NCBI RefSeq assembly: GCF_003063645.1
Contig: NZ_NESJ01000004.1
Span: forward strand, 62,001-126,000
Source: Limnohabitans sp. 2KL-51
GTDB taxonomy: Bacteria; Pseudomonadota; Gammaproteobacteria; Burkholderiales; Burkholderiaceae_C
Direction: 5' to 3'
Length of the DNA: 64,000 bases
Shown one piece after another: positions 9,381 to 17,429 of this stretch. The notes beneath the pieces are model-generated. The model saw only the letters and a list, made by a program, of their open reading frames with translations. It ran no database searches and had not been told where the DNA came from. Position 1 is the stretch's first letter. The number at the start of each line of letters is the position of its first letter. The translations under genes and the position numbers were made by a program.

Positions 9381-10626
9381 GGGCTTTGCTTTTTTGATCC
9401 TGGCCCAGTTTTTCAGTGGGCTGGCAGACAACGCCTTTTTGTTGCTGGGCATATATTTTTTGCAGGAGCAAGGCTATCCGGCATGGTGGGCCCCCCTGCT
9501 GAAAATGGTCTTCACTTTGTCTTATGTGGTGTTGGCCAGCGTGGTGGGGCCTGTGGCCGATGCCTTTCAAAAACGCCACGTCATGATGGCGATGAATTTA
9601 CTCAAGTTGGTGTCGGTCGTCTTGTTGTGGACTGGCTTCAGCCCTCTGGTGGCCTTCGCACTGACCGGCTTTGCAGCCTCTGTGTATGCCCCCGCGAAAT
9701 ATGGTTTGCTCACTGAAACCGTGCCTTCGGCCAGTCTGGTCAAAGCCAATGCCTTTCTGGAGGTGTCGGTGGTGTTGTCCGTGTTGTGGGGTGTGGTGTT
9801 GGGTGGGTGGCTGATGGGCTCTGGGTCTTGGGGGGGGGGTGGGCCCCAAAATGTCTTGGCTTGGGCCACAACCGATTGGCTGGTTGAAACCCAAATCGGT
9901 TTTGGTTTGGGCGTGATCTGCCTGTTGTATGTGATTTCTGCAGTTCTCAACAGTGGGATGTATGCCTTGCGCTCGCCCAGGCAATCGGCGTGGTCTTGGG
10001 CGGATATGCGTTGGGCGGCTTTTTGGGCCAACAATTTGAAGCTGTGGCGAGACCCCTTGGGGGGCGTTTCTTTGCGGGTCACGACTCTCAGCTGGGGTGT
10101 GGGTGCTGTGCTGCAGTTCTTGGTCCTGGTGTGGGCGCAGACGCAGGCCGGCTTGACTTTGCAGGCCGGGGCGTATTTGCAGGGTCTGGTGGCATTGGGA
10201 GTGATTGGTGGCGCCGTCATGGCGGCGCTCACCTGCCGCATCTTTCGCGCCCGAAGGCAGAGGGTCTGGGCCGTGGTGTTGGCTTGCTTGATGCCTGCTT
10301 TGGCCCTGACACAGAGCTTGTGGCTGGCTGTGCCCATGATGCTGGCGGCAGGCTGGGCGGGTGGCATGTTGTTGGTGCCCATGAATGCCTTGTTGCAACA
10401 CCGGGGCCTCAAAATCATGCCGCCTGGGCGTTCGATTGCCGTGCAGGGCTTCAACGAAAACCTGAGTGTGTTGGTGATGCTGGGCTTGTACAGTCTGCTG
10501 CTGGCCTGGGATTGGCCTCTGTTGGCCATGATGCTGTGCTTGTCACTGCCCTTGTGGCTGGCCGTTTTGCCTTGGCGCCGCAGGTCGGTCAAGCGGGGTG
10601 CAACGCGGGGTTCATCGCTCAGCTAG
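9373..10626 (+). CDS. lplT: Lysophospholipid transporter LplT (MFS)
   Basis: Inner-membrane MFS flippase that brings lysophospholipids to the cytoplasmic leaflet for re-acylation. It has 417 aa and about 12 membrane segments. The N-terminus [20 protein letters not shown] and the loop [13 protein letters not shown] match LplT. In many bacteria lplT sits beside or is fused to aas (acyltransferase); no acyltransferase is visible here. It starts inside the last codons of ugd. A ten-G tract at 9830-9839 lies in frame (SWGGGGP) and could slip. The 3' end overlaps the convergent GT4 gene by 15 bp. Confidence 0.88.
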   Translation: MPKGFAFLILAQFFSGLADNAFLLLGIYFLQEQGYPAWWAPLLKMVFTLSYVVLASVVGPVADAFQKRHVMMAMNLLKLVSVVLLWTGFSPLVAFALTGFAASVYAPAKYGLLTETVPSASLVKANAFLEVSVVLSVLWGVVLGGWLMGSGSWGGGGPQNVLAWATTDWLVETQIGFGLGVICLLYVISAVLNSGMYALRSPRQSAWSWADMRWAAFWANNLKLWRDPLGGVSLRVTTLSWGVGAVLQFLVLVWAQTQAGLTLQAGAYLQGLVALGVIGGAVMAALTCRIFRARRQRVWAVVLACLMPALALTQSLWLAVPMMLAAGWAGGMLLVPMNALLQHRGLKIMPPGRSIAVQGFNENLSVLVMLGLYSLLLAWDWPLLAMMLCLSLPLWLAVLPWRRRSVKRGATRGSSLS

Positions 10627-11817
10627 CGCACCCGTCAGGACCCTTCGGAACATGTTTTCCACTTCGGTGGCGATGCTGGACCATTCCCATTTTCGAATGC
10701 TGGCCGCTGCGTTCAGTTGAACCTCGTGCAAGGTCGAGGCTTTTTGAGTGATGGCCAAGGCGCGCAATACAAAACGTTGCGCATCTTCCCCCGGAACGAG
10801 CCAACCATTGTGTCCGTCGTCAATGACTTCTTTGGCGGCGGCGCAGTCAAACGCCAGGACTGGGGTGCCGCTGGCCAGGGCTTCCAAGGTCACATTGCCA
10901 AAGGTTTCGGTGAGGCTGGGGAACATGAACAGATCGGCACTGGCGTAGGCCACGGCCAATTGGGCTTGGGTGGCCATGCCCATGAAGATGGCGTCTGGGC
11001 ACTCGGCTTGGAGTTTGGCGCGGTAGGGACCATCGCCGCAAAAAACAAGTTTCACCGGTCGGTTGTTCTGTTTCATAGCCTGGTAGGTTTTGACCGTCAA
11101 ATCCAGATTTTTTTCTGCCGCCAAGCGCCCCACCGACAAGATGACCAGGGTCTGGTCATCAGCGTGCCATTGGTCGCGCAAGCTGCTGCTGCGTTTGTCG
11201 GGTGTGAACAGCTTTGTATCCACGCCGCGGGCCACCACCTGGAGGTTGTGAAAGCCCAAAATCTTGAGCTGGTCGTGCATGGCTTGGGTCGGCACCATGG
11301 TGCACAAGGTGCGGTTGTGAAATTTCCGCAAATAAGCCACGATGGGTTTTTGCAGCCATCCGACGCCATAGTGTTTGCTGTAGCTTTGAAAATTGGTTCT
11401 GAAGTCGGAGGTGACGGGCAAGCGCAAGACCCGGGCCGCTTGCAGGGCCGACCAGCCCAGCGGCCCCTCGGTGGCGATGTGCACCAAGTCGGGCCTTTGC
11501 AGACTCCAGGCTTGGACCAGTGACTTTTTACTGGGGAACCCCAGCTTGAGCTGGGGGTAGCGTGGGATGGGCATGCCCTTGAGCAGCAGTTCACTCCAGC
11601 CCTCCCGATGGCTTTCGGTTTCATGGCGGTCTTGCCGGGGGCGCAGGAGCTGGATCGTGTGTTGGCGTTGGCTCAGCTCTTGGATCAGGCGCGAAAGCGT
11701 CAGAGCAACGCCATTGACTTCGGGGGGCCAGGTTTCGGTCACCACCGCAATGCGCAGTGGGGCATTGGCGGGCACAAAGTTTTCGACACAGTAAATAGCA
11801 TTGTCTTGTTCTTGCAT
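10612..11817 (-). CDS. GT4-family glycosyltransferase, probable glycolipid synthase
   Basis: Retaining GT-B glycosyltransferase of family 4 (MgtA/SqdX-like), 401 aa. The acceptor domain begins RIAVVTETWPPEVNGVALT; the donor domain has GVDTKLFTPDKR, LSVGRLAAEKNLD and the EX7E region ETFGNVTLEALASGTPV. Close relatives move a hexose or uronic acid to diacylglycerol or to other lipid acceptors; the substrate cannot be read here. A Pho-box-like site lies 22 bp upstream of ATG 11817. If that promoter is right, the transcript would begin at about the ATG, so the in-frame GTG at 11775 could be the real start. It is divergent from the membrane protein at 11925. Confidence 0.82.
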   Translation of the reverse strand: MQEQDNAIYCVENFVPANAPLRIAVVTETWPPEVNGVALTLSRLIQELSQRQHTIQLLRPRQDRHETESHREGWSELLLKGMPIPRYPQLKLGFPSKKSLVQAWSLQRPDLVHIATEGPLGWSALQAARVLRLPVTSDFRTNFQSYSKHYGVGWLQKPIVAYLRKFHNRTLCTMVPTQAMHDQLKILGFHNLQVVARGVDTKLFTPDKRSSSLRDQWHADDQTLVILSVGRLAAEKNLDLTVKTYQAMKQNNRPVKLVFCGDGPYRAKLQAECPDAIFMGMATQAQLAVAYASADLFMFPSLTETFGNVTLEALASGTPVLAFDCAAAKEVIDDGHNGWLVPGEDAQRFVLRALAITQKASTLHEVQLNAAASIRKWEWSSIATEVENMFRRVLTGALAER

Positions 11818-11838
11818 GTCCCTATGGTGAACGCAGGT

Positions 11839-11857
11839 TTTAACAGTTTGATGACAA
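11839..11857 (-). promoter_or_regulatory. Pho-box-like site facing the GT4 gene
   Basis: On the minus strand the site reads TTGTCAT-CAAA-CTGTTAA. The first half-site matches CTGTCAT at 6 of 7, the linker at 3 of 4 and the second half-site at 5 of 7 (14 of 18 overall), which is better than the pstS box. A -10 about 10 bp further on would be only weak (CATAGG). Predicted target: the glycosyltransferase ending at 10612. Confidence 0.55.
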
Positions 11858-11862
11858 AAGCC

Positions 11863-11880
11863 TTGTCACTGATTTTTCAC
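11863..11880 (+). promoter_or_regulatory. Pho-box-like site facing the 11925 membrane-protein gene
   Basis: TTGTCAC-TGAT-TTTTCAC, two half-sites at exact 11-bp spacing, 12 of 18 positions of the PhoB consensus. GATGAT at 11891-11896 sits where the -10 should be, giving a start near 11902, a leader of about 20 nt and the strong AGAGGGG ribosome site before GTG 11925. Together with the site at 11839 it makes the whole divergent gap a likely PhoB control region. Confidence 0.5.
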
Positions 11881-11924
11881 ACAAATTGATGATGATCTTC
11901 ATACATTCAACAAGAGGGGTTTCT

Positions 11925-12533
11925 GTGAAAGATTTTTTGAAAGCTTTGGAAGTGCAGCGTTGGGACGATCACCGTTATTACCACCACTGCCGCATCAACC
12001 AGTCCCTGCACTTGCTCAGTGCCATGGCTTTTGTCGTGGCTTACGGCATGCTGTGGATTGATCCGGCCATGGCCGCGTTGCTGGCCTGGATGGTTTCCAT
12101 GACCTCCAGACAAGCCGGTCACTTCTTCTTTGAACCCTTGGGCTATGACCACGTCAATGAAGCCACCAACGACTTCAAGGAAGAGATCAAGGTGGGCTAC
12201 AACTTGCGCCGCAAGGTGGTGTTGTTGAGTGTCTGGGCCCTGTTGCCTTTGGCCATCTACATGAATCCTGGCTTCATGGGCTTGCTGCCGGTGCATGACA
12301 CCTGGTTTGAGTTTTTGCGGGCGGTGGGTTTTGCATGGTTGTACTTGGGCGCGGCGGCTTTGCTGTTTCGCACGGTGCATTTGTTTTTCCTGTACGACGT
12401 GCAAACTGGACTGGTCTGGATGACCAAGATCATCACCGATCCCTTCCACGACATTTACCTGTACCACAGAGCGCCTTGGCAGTTGTTGCGGGGCGAGCGC
12501 TTCGCCGACAGCACGCTGCACACCGGCCGCTGA
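11925..12533 (+). CDS. Polytopic membrane protein with Mpo1/DUF962-like histidine pattern
   Basis: Protein of 202 aa with about four hydrophobic segments. GTG 11925, preceded by AGAGGGG at 11913-11919, is preferred to the ATG at 11886, which has no ribosome site. Conserved-looking polar residues sit at membrane edges: YYHHCRINQSLH near residue 20, RQAGHFFFEP near 65, then YDHVNE, RTVHLFF and FHDIYLYH. The first two resemble the H-N-H and GH-E arrangement of the Mpo1-like (DUF962/YGL010w) family, whose yeast member is an iron-dependent fatty-acid alpha-dioxygenase. That assignment is by eye and uncertain. The Pho-box-like site upstream and the lipid genes around it suggest a lipid substrate. 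Confidence 0.6.
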   Translation: MKDFLKALEVQRWDDHRYYHHCRINQSLHLLSAMAFVVAYGMLWIDPAMAALLAWMVSMTSRQAGHFFFEPLGYDHVNEATNDFKEEIKVGYNLRRKVVLLSVWALLPLAIYMNPGFMGLLPVHDTWFEFLRAVGFAWLYLGAAALLFRTVHLFFLYDVQTGLVWMTKIITDPFHDIYLYHRAPWQLLRGERFADSTLHTGR

Positions 12534-12544
12534 GCATTCAAATA

Positions 12545-12573
12545 CCCGGTTCACTGTGTATCAGTGAACCGGG
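12545..12573. terminator. Perfect hairpin between convergent genes
   Basis: CCCGGTTCACTG at 12545-12556 pairs perfectly with CAGTGAACCGGG at 12562-12573 around a 5-nt loop. It lies between the convergent ends of the 11925 membrane-protein gene and the aminotransferase. Flanking T-tracts are poor (TATTTG on the minus strand), so it is a probable two-way terminator of moderate strength. Confidence 0.6.
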
Positions 12574-12581
12574 GCTTGGCT

Positions 12582-14213
12582 TCAGCGAAACAGTGTTTCC
12601 TTGAGGATGCTGCGGCGGATGGATTTGTTGGTGATCTCAGGGGCATGCCACCACCAGCCATCGCGCTGCATGTCTTGACAAGCCAGTACAAACTTTTGAA
12701 GCACCGCTTCAAAGTCGGCATCGCTGTAGTTGAGGCTGAAGATCAAACGACCTGTCCCCACCCAACTGAGCGCCAATCCATGCAGCCTGAGGTAGTACTG
12801 CAGCATCCAGTTGTAACGGCTGGGCTGGGTGTAAAAGAGTGTCCAGACGCTCGACATGTTGGCCGCTTGCAAGGGCAAGCCATGCGTTTGCATGGTGCTG
12901 TTGAACAGCGCAGCACGGGCATTCCAGCGCTCGTCCAAGCCTTCGTAAATGGCCTTGATTTCGGGGGTTTCCAGTTGTTCCAGAAAGACCGACATCGCAC
13001 CCATGACCGCAGGGTGTGCGTTGAAGGTGCCACGGGCAAAGCAAATATCGGCTGGGCGTTTTTCATTGAATCGGCGCATCCATTCGCGCTTGCCGCACAC
13101 CACACCGACGGGAAATCCACCGCCCAGGGTCTTGCCATAAGTGACCATGTCAGCCTGCACGCCAAAGTAGGCTTGCGCGCCCCCGGCGGCCAATCGGAAG
13201 CCCAAGAAAACCTCGTCAAATATCAAAGCAATGCACTTTTCTGTGCAGACCTGTCGCAAGGCCTTGAGCCAAGCGGTGTAAGCCTCGCGGTCATAAGCGG
13301 CGCGCCGGCTGCTGTCCACCAGGGTCGAGTCGCCGGGCGCGTTCACGTTGGTGTGCAGCGCCTGCAGGGGGTTGATCAGCACGCAAGCGATGTCCTTGCG
13401 GGTGCGCAAGACTTGCAAGCTGCGCTCGTTCATGTCGCTCAGGGTGTAGGTTTCGCGCGGTGGCATCGGGTTGCCCGGGCCGGGCTGCACGTCCTCCCAC
13501 CAGCCGTGGTAGGCCCCGCAAAAACGCACGATGTTTTTGCGACGCGTGTGGTAGCGGGCCAGGCGCACGGCTTGCATCACGGCTTCGGTGCCCGACATGT
13601 GAAACGACACCTCGTCCAGGCCGGAAATGGTCTTGAGGCGCTCGGCGTTGTCGGCCACCACCGGGTGGTAAGAACCCAGCACTGGGCCCAACGCTTGGGT
13701 GCGGGCCATGCCCTCAGCCATGGTGCGTTTGTAAAAGTCAGCGCCAAACACGTTCACGCCATAAGAGCCTGTCAGATCGTAAAAAACCTGACCGTCCAGA
13801 TCGGTGACGTGCACGCCATGGGCCGATTGCAAGAACGAGCCGACCTTCAGGTGCTCGCGCACCACCGGGCTGAACTGGAAGGGCACGCGGTAGGCCGCGA
13901 TGAATTGCATGTCCGAGATGTTCTCGCGTGCCGCCGCAGTGGCCTCGATGCTCAGGCGATGGCGCGTTTGCAGCGTGTGGCCCAAGGCAAAAAAGGCCGC
14001 GCGGCGTTGCGCCTGAATGTCTGCGGGTGCGCCGTCGCAGCCGAAAAATTCAGCCTCATCGAAGCCGTAACCAGGCAACCAGCGCGCCAGCCGTTTGGCC
14101 ATGCGCGAGTGCCCGGCCAGCGAGCGGTGCTTGGCACGCGAAAGTTGTATGCGCCGATGCAGGCTTGGGGCCAATGCGGCCAGTACGCCCAAACTGATCC
14201 AAGTGGGGTTCAC
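12582..14213 (-). CDS. Class III PLP aminotransferase (glutamate-1-semialdehyde mutase-like) with N-terminal extension
   Basis: Fold-type I PLP enzyme, 543 aa, about 110 residues longer than ordinary GSA-type enzymes. The extra N-terminus starts with a hydrophobic stretch (residues 3-18) and a basic region, so membrane association is possible. The catalytic domain has SGTEAVMQAVRLAR (phosphate-binding region), IFDEVFLGFR with Asp333, and the PLP lysine Lys361 in TYGKTLGGGFPVG. The start is GTG 14213 with AAGGA upstream. It is divergent from the decarboxylase at 14266 across a 52-bp gap. The normal hemL is unlikely to sit in such a context; an amino-group transfer on a lipid or sugar precursor is an inference only. 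Confidence 0.75.
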   Translation of the reverse strand: MNPTWISLGVLAALAPSLHRRIQLSRAKHRSLAGHSRMAKRLARWLPGYGFDEAEFFGCDGAPADIQAQRRAAFFALGHTLQTRHRLSIEATAAARENISDMQFIAAYRVPFQFSPVVREHLKVGSFLQSAHGVHVTDLDGQVFYDLTGSYGVNVFGADFYKRTMAEGMARTQALGPVLGSYHPVVADNAERLKTISGLDEVSFHMSGTEAVMQAVRLARYHTRRKNIVRFCGAYHGWWEDVQPGPGNPMPPRETYTLSDMNERSLQVLRTRKDIACVLINPLQALHTNVNAPGDSTLVDSSRRAAYDREAYTAWLKALRQVCTEKCIALIFDEVFLGFRLAAGGAQAYFGVQADMVTYGKTLGGGFPVGVVCGKREWMRRFNEKRPADICFARGTFNAHPAVMGAMSVFLEQLETPEIKAIYEGLDERWNARAALFNSTMQTHGLPLQAANMSSVWTLFYTQPSRYNWMLQYYLRLHGLALSWVGTGRLIFSLNYSDADFEAVLQKFVLACQDMQRDGWWWHAPEITNKSIRRSILKETLFR

Positions 14214-14265
14214 AGCAGTTTCCTTGTGTCAATGAAATTTCTTTTTATTCAAATTGAGTGACAAC

Positions 14266-15144
14266 ATGATGAAGATTCGTCGACTTTTTCAAAACTGGAT
14301 GCTGCAAGAAGACCTGAATTTCTTGCTCACCAACCGCATCCCGCGCATCACCCTGACCCGGTTCATGGGCTGGTGGAGCCAGATCCGACACCCTTGGGTG
14401 GTCAAGTTGTCCATGTCGGTTTGGCGCTTGTTCAGTGACCTGGACTTGAGTGACGCCAAGCACACGCAATTTGACAGCTTGCATGCGTGCTTCACGCGTG
14501 AACTCAAGCCCGGGGCTCGGGTGGTCAACCCGGACCCTGCGCTCATGACCTCGCCATGCGATGCCATCGTGGGGGCCTGCGGCACGATCACGCAGGGCCA
14601 GGTGTTTCAGGCCAAAGGTTTCCCTTATCAGTTGGAAACTTTGCTGGGCACATCCACGCACTGCCAGCATTGGACAGCTGCGCTGGAAGGGGGCACTTAC
14701 ATCACCTTGCGCCTGACCAGCAGCATGTACCACCGTTTCCATGCGCCGCACGATGTGCAGCTTCAGCATGTGACTTACATCTCGGGCGACACCTGGAATG
14801 TGAACCCCGTGGCCCTTGCGCGCGTACAGGAGCTGTTTTGCAAAAATGAACGGGCGGTCTTGCACATGCAAACACAAGAGGGCGTGCCGTTCTTGATCGT
14901 GCCCGTGGCGGCGGTATTGGTGGCCAGCATGCGTTTTCATGCGGTCGATGTGTTGCTCAACCTGCGCTACAAAGGCCCGAACGAAATGCCCTGTGATGCG
15001 GCCTACGTCAAAGGCCAGGAAATGGGCTGGTTCGAGCACGGCTCCACCATTTTGGTGTTTGTGCCCAAAGGCTTTGCCTTGGCGCCAGGCATCTTGCTTG
15101 GGCAGCGCATCCAAATGGGGCAAGCCTTGCTCAGCAAACTCTGA
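14266..15144 (+). CDS. Phosphatidylserine decarboxylase family protein (accessory)
   Basis: Pyruvoyl-dependent decarboxylase of the PSD family, which makes phosphatidylethanolamine from phosphatidylserine. It has about 292 aa. The autocleavage triad is present: Asp99 in TSPCDAIVG, His159 in YHRFHAP, and Ser260 in EHGSTIL, where cleavage between Gly259 and Ser260 creates the pyruvoyl group. The usual LGST is HGST here. ATG 14266 and 14269 are both possible; the frame can also begin at TTG 14254. No pssA is nearby, so this may be a second PSD acting on a different serine-bearing lipid, or simply a relocated psd. Confidence 0.8.
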   Translation: MMKIRRLFQNWMLQEDLNFLLTNRIPRITLTRFMGWWSQIRHPWVVKLSMSVWRLFSDLDLSDAKHTQFDSLHACFTRELKPGARVVNPDPALMTSPCDAIVGACGTITQGQVFQAKGFPYQLETLLGTSTHCQHWTAALEGGTYITLRLTSSMYHRFHAPHDVQLQHVTYISGDTWNVNPVALARVQELFCKNERAVLHMQTQEGVPFLIVPVAAVLVASMRFHAVDVLLNLRYKGPNEMPCDAAYVKGQEMGWFEHGSTILVFVPKGFALAPGILLGQRIQMGQALLSKL

Positions 15145-15150
15145 GACGTT

Positions 15151-15894
15151 CTATCGGTGGCGTGCTGGCGCAATTAGAGTGACGAAATTTCTTGTGCGTT
15201 TCAGCTGGTGAAGACGCCAATGGAGCCAAACTTGGCGGATCAACAAATTGGTGCCCCAAATGGCCACCAAGGAAAAAACCACATCGCTCAGGAAGTGCCC
15301 TCCCTGCATGATCCGTCCTAGACCAATCAAGGTGCCGGCCAGTGTCCCGAGAATCCACCAACGCCTGCGTGCTGCGGGCGCTGACCACAGTCCCAAGGTC
15401 ATGATGCAAAAGCCGATGGCGGCGTGGCCACTGACGAACGAGCAGTTGCGCTGGCACAGGTGACTGCTGTGCAGTGCAGGAATGAAAGGGGCATCCCCAC
15501 CCATGCTGATGGTGTGGGCAGGGCGGGGACGACCGACTTGATTTTTCAGCCCCTCATGGACCAGTAAGCCCACGCCAAGCACAACCACCAAGAGCCAAGC
15601 CAGAGATTTTCGCCAGACGCCCCTGAGAACACGTATGGGTTGGATCCAGCGAGCCGCAATCACGACCAAGGCGCACAGCGTTATGGCCATGCCAATGCGG
15701 GGTGCCCAGACGTAAGTGGCATGGACCCACACCCAATCGCCAGCAGGGAAGGTACCTCTTTCTTCATAGAACTGTTGGGCCACCCAGAGGTCTAATTCGG
15801 GCCAGAGCAGGACCATTAAGCATGAGGCCAGCAACAGGGCTGTCCATGCGAGCCAAGAGCGATAACGGGGTTTCAATGGGGATCCAGTTTCCAA
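15151..15894 (-). CDS. PAP2 phosphatase, lipid A phosphatase (LpxE/LpxF)-like
   Basis: Membrane phosphatase of the PAP2 superfamily, 247 aa, about six spans. The three catalytic motifs are complete: KNQVGRPRP (Lys117-Pro124), CSFVSGHA (Ser155-His157) and GLGRIMQGGHFLSD (Arg194, His200, Asp204). The RNCSFVSGHA form resembles the CSFVSGE/H of lipid A phosphatases LpxE and LpxF, which act on the periplasmic face. It is last of a six-gene operon and overlaps the upstream transferase by 22 bp. An undecaprenyl-diphosphate phosphatase role cannot be excluded. Confidence 0.78.
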   Translation of the reverse strand: METGSPLKPRYRSWLAWTALLLASCLMVLLWPELDLWVAQQFYEERGTFPAGDWVWVHATYVWAPRIGMAITLCALVVIAARWIQPIRVLRGVWRKSLAWLLVVVLGVGLLVHEGLKNQVGRPRPAHTISMGGDAPFIPALHSSHLCQRNCSFVSGHAAIGFCIMTLGLWSAPAARRRWWILGTLAGTLIGLGRIMQGGHFLSDVVFSLVAIWGTNLLIRQVWLHWRLHQLKRTRNFVTLIAPARHR

Positions 15895-17429
15895 AGGAAA
15901 ACAGTTCTGCCCGCCTCGGTGTGCCGATAAAGCAGATGCCGGTGAGGGAAAAACTCAAGCCAGGGGTGGCCCCAAGGTTCTTCCTCGTTGGAGATCATCA
16001 GCACTGAGGCCCCGGCATTCTGGGGGTGCTTGGGGTCGTAGGGGTTGACCATTTCGTAGTGGTGCGCAGGGGACACGGCGGGTGTCCACGCTTGGACGCG
16101 GCGGTTCTGGTCTCGCCATGCGTAGGCAGCATGCGCGATGAGCGCACGGTCCGAGGAGACGATCTGCAAGGTCGGAAAGTTGGCTATGTAGGGGTTCATG
16201 GCGAGCAAGGCGCTGTCCCAGCCCTTGGCCCTTGACCACAGGTCCCAGCGCGGACCCGTGCTGCCAGGCATCAGATGCTGCCGCCAGTCACCGGCCAGAG
16301 AGATGGTGGCACCCACCAAGGTGCCCGCAATCCACACAAGCCAAGGCCCGGACCATGTCAAAGCCGGGCGTCTGACGCGCCAAAAGGCCATCATCATGGC
16401 CAGTGCAAGCAAAGCCGGTGCAGGCCAGTTCATTTGGGATTTCCCCCAAAGAGACTGGAGCAAGCCCGCCAGCCATATCGGCCACGCCCAAGACCAGCTC
16501 CAATCCATTAAGGACAGGCGACCTGCAGGTCCGCGTGTCGTCATGGGTGGTGCCAGGCTTTTGCGCCAGTACAGGATTAGCCAGAGCAGGGCAACCACGA
16601 GCACGACGGGCCCGATGAGCAAACCTTGGCTGAGGATGTAAAAAAAGGCCGAGGTCCAAGACGATGCAGCTTCGGCGCCCTGGCCTGAACCCAGCAGTTC
16701 GGTGGTGTGCCTGAGGGTGGGCCAAGCATTGCGGTGGTTCCAGGCCAAATGAGGGCTCAATACAACGGCGCAAACCATGAAGGCCAGCAACAAGCCCCGC
16801 CAGATCAAGTGCTGGCGCAGATGCCATGCCAGCCACAAAAGGCTGGCGCCAGCGGCCATGGCGGTGTACTTGGACAGGATGGCCAAGGCCAGGAACAGGC
16901 CCACAAGGACCCAAGCTGCCATCTGCTCCGGCGTTTGTTGCGCGCGCCAGAAGGACCACATGACCAGGGACCAGAAAAAAAGAAGGGGGCCATCGGTCGT
17001 GCTCACCTGCCCCAGCAGCGCAAAGGCCAGCATGGCGCTGCACAGCGCGGCGGCCCAGGCACCCGCGATCAAGCGTGTGTGTAGGTCCAAATAGGTGCTA
17101 TCGCGCAGCATATTCCGCGTCAACCGCCAGATCACCAAAGGGGTCAGCGTCCAGACGAAAACGACCAGCCAGCGCACGCCGGTCAGGCTGTCGCCGCCGA
17201 TCCATGTGGACAGCCGCATGAGTGAGGGCAAAACTGGGGGCTTGGAAAAATAGCCCCAAGCCAGATCGCGTGACCAGTCCCAGTATTGGGCTTCATCGAC
17301 AAAAAGTCCGGCCCCGCTCCACCACGAGGCTGTAAGCCTCCAGAACCCGGACCCGGCCACCAAAGCGGCCACAAAGAGGAAAATGCTGCGCCGCTGGGCT
17401 GCCCCCCATCTGGATGTGGATGTGTTCAT
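15873..17429 (-). CDS. ArnT/RgtA-like polyprenyl-phosphate sugar glycosyltransferase (second)
   Basis: Multi-span glycosyltransferase (GT39/GT83 superfamily, COG1807), 518 aa. The first periplasmic loop holds the catalytic-type motif LFVDEAQYWDWSRD followed by GYFSKPP, typical of ArnT- and RgtA-like enzymes that take a sugar from polyprenyl phosphate and place it on lipid A or core. The C-terminal part is a soluble periplasmic domain. It overlaps its upstream paralogue by 4 bp (ATGA-type coupling). The two differ enough in the acceptor domain to suggest different attachment sites. Confidence 0.75.
   Translation of the reverse strand: MNTSTSRWGAAQRRSIFLFVAALVAGSGFWRLTASWWSGAGLFVDEAQYWDWSRDLAWGYFSKPPVLPSLMRLSTWIGGDSLTGVRWLVVFVWTLTPLVIWRLTRNMLRDSTYLDLHTRLIAGAWAAALCSAMLAFALLGQVSTTDGPLLFFWSLVMWSFWRAQQTPEQMAAWVLVGLFLALAILSKYTAMAAGASLLWLAWHLRQHLIWRGLLLAFMVCAVVLSPHLAWNHRNAWPTLRHTTELLGSGQGAEAASSWTSAFFYILSQGLLIGPVVLVVALLWLILYWRKSLAPPMTTRGPAGRLSLMDWSWSWAWPIWLAGLLQSLWGKSQMNWPAPALLALAMMMAFWRVRRPALTWSGPWLVWIAGTLVGATISLAGDWRQHLMPGSTGPRWDLWSRAKGWDSALLAMNPYIANFPTLQIVSSDRALIAHAAYAWRDQNRRVQAWTPAVSPAHHYEMVNPYDPKHPQNAGASVLMISNEEEPWGHPWLEFFPHRHLLYRHTEAGRTVFLWKLDPH

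Noticed and set aside
12564..14261. Plus-strand open frame of 565 codons opposite the aminotransferase
   Set aside because: Antisense shadow: the minus strand has intact PLP motifs, and the plus frame shows no domain and an odd composition rich in His, Val and Gln.
14214..14265. Possible Pho box in the aminotransferase-PSD gap (TTGTCAC on the minus strand)
   Set aside because: One good half-site only; the second matches 3 of 7.
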